Shown here: positions 7,611 to 7,797 of the stretch, piece by piece
Layout of the letters: each line of letters opens with the position of its first letter
How positions within the stretch are numbered: position 1 is the first letter of the stretch
Source: Prevotellaceae bacterium
GTDB lineage: Bacteria; Bacteroidota; Bacteroidia; Bacteroidales; UBA932
DNA: 7,797 nucleotides
Assembly: GCA_031278135.1 (NCBI GenBank)
Contig: JAITKY010000089.1
Location: 1 to 7,797, forward strand
Direction: 5' to 3'
Notes under the pieces: model-generated
Databases searched by the model: none
What the model saw: the letters and a program-made list of their open reading frames with translations, nothing else
Told to the model about the DNA's origin: nothing
Made by a program: the position numbers and the translations under genes

Positions 7611-7797
7611 TATACGCAAAAAAATTGTACTCGCTTTGCCGGATTATTTCGATTTTTTCAGATATAAATTCCTGTAAATATATGATTTATCATTTTTATT
7701 ATCTTTTTAATTTTCTATCTTTTTATTTAAAATATTTTCTTGTTTTTTTGCACTTCCGAGAACAAAAAACAGGTAAACGCGGTAAATTATGCAAAAA
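7611..7797. other. AT-rich non-coding stretch upstream of the operon
   Basis: No open frame of useful length was found here on either strand. The stretch contains a near-tandem pair of TATCTTTTTA (7700-7709 and 7716-7725, 16-base period) and a small inverted repeat ATGAT-TT-ATCAT (7682-7693). It also contains a weak A/T stem, with TGTTTTTT at 7741-7748 facing AAAAAACA at 7764-7771. It may separate this operon from a neighbour beyond the window edge. An ATG at 7789-7791 on the plus strand could begin a divergent gene, but only three codons are visible. Confidence 0.5.

Noticed and set aside
7682..7725. Short palindrome and 16-base-period repeat as an iteron or operator cluster
   Set aside because: Both are made of low-complexity AT sequence, with only two repeat units and no replication gene nearby.
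7741..7771. Stem of TGTTTTTT with AAAAAACA as a terminator
   Set aside because: The stem is almost pure A/T with a 15-base loop and would be weak. Such symmetry is expected by chance in this AT-rich stretch.
7789..7797. Possible start of a divergent plus-strand gene (ATG CAA AAA)
   Set aside because: Only three codons are visible, and neither a promoter nor a convincing ribosome binding site supports it, so no gene can be called.

Overview
The window looks like a Bacteroidota chromosome, most likely of the order Bacteroidales. The DNA is moderately AT-rich and its intergenic spacers are very AT-rich. No gene has a strong Shine-Dalgarno site. The one good promoter candidate fits the Bacteroides-type consensus (TTG, 20-base spacer, TAnnTTTG). 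The ABC permease fused to an M1-aminopeptidase-like domain is also an architecture I associate with this phylum. The species cannot be named from this sequence.

All five genes lie on the minus strand, so they read from high to low coordinates. They are an ABC exporter ATPase (7548-6655, GTG start), a 1105-residue ABC-2-type permease with a very large periplasmic region (6650-3333), a TolC-family outer-membrane efflux protein (3293-1830), leuD, the small subunit of 3-isopropylmalate dehydratase (1796-1200), and an AI-2E/PerM-family membrane protein (1102-2). Gaps between the first four genes are 4, 39 and 33 bases. A single transcript from the candidate promoter at 7579-7610 is therefore plausible. 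The 97-base gap before the last gene holds an imperfect inverted repeat (1119-1190) that looks like a dispersed intergenic element, and a related copy reaches the leuD stop codon.

The first three genes look like one export or envelope machine: cytoplasmic ATPase, inner-membrane permease and outer-membrane channel. The usual periplasmic adaptor (HlyD/MacA type) is absent. In its place the permease has about 830 residues beyond its last membrane segment. These residues resemble an M1 peptidase without the HEXXH zinc site, followed by an Ig-like segment and a golvesin-C-terminal-like beta-sandwich. This three-part permease next to a TolC protein is the most interesting part of the window. leuD is separated from any leuC, leuA or leuB partner within the window, which is unusual.

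The right end (7611-7797) is an AT-rich non-coding stretch. No RNA genes, CRISPR arrays, insertion sequences or phage genes were seen.
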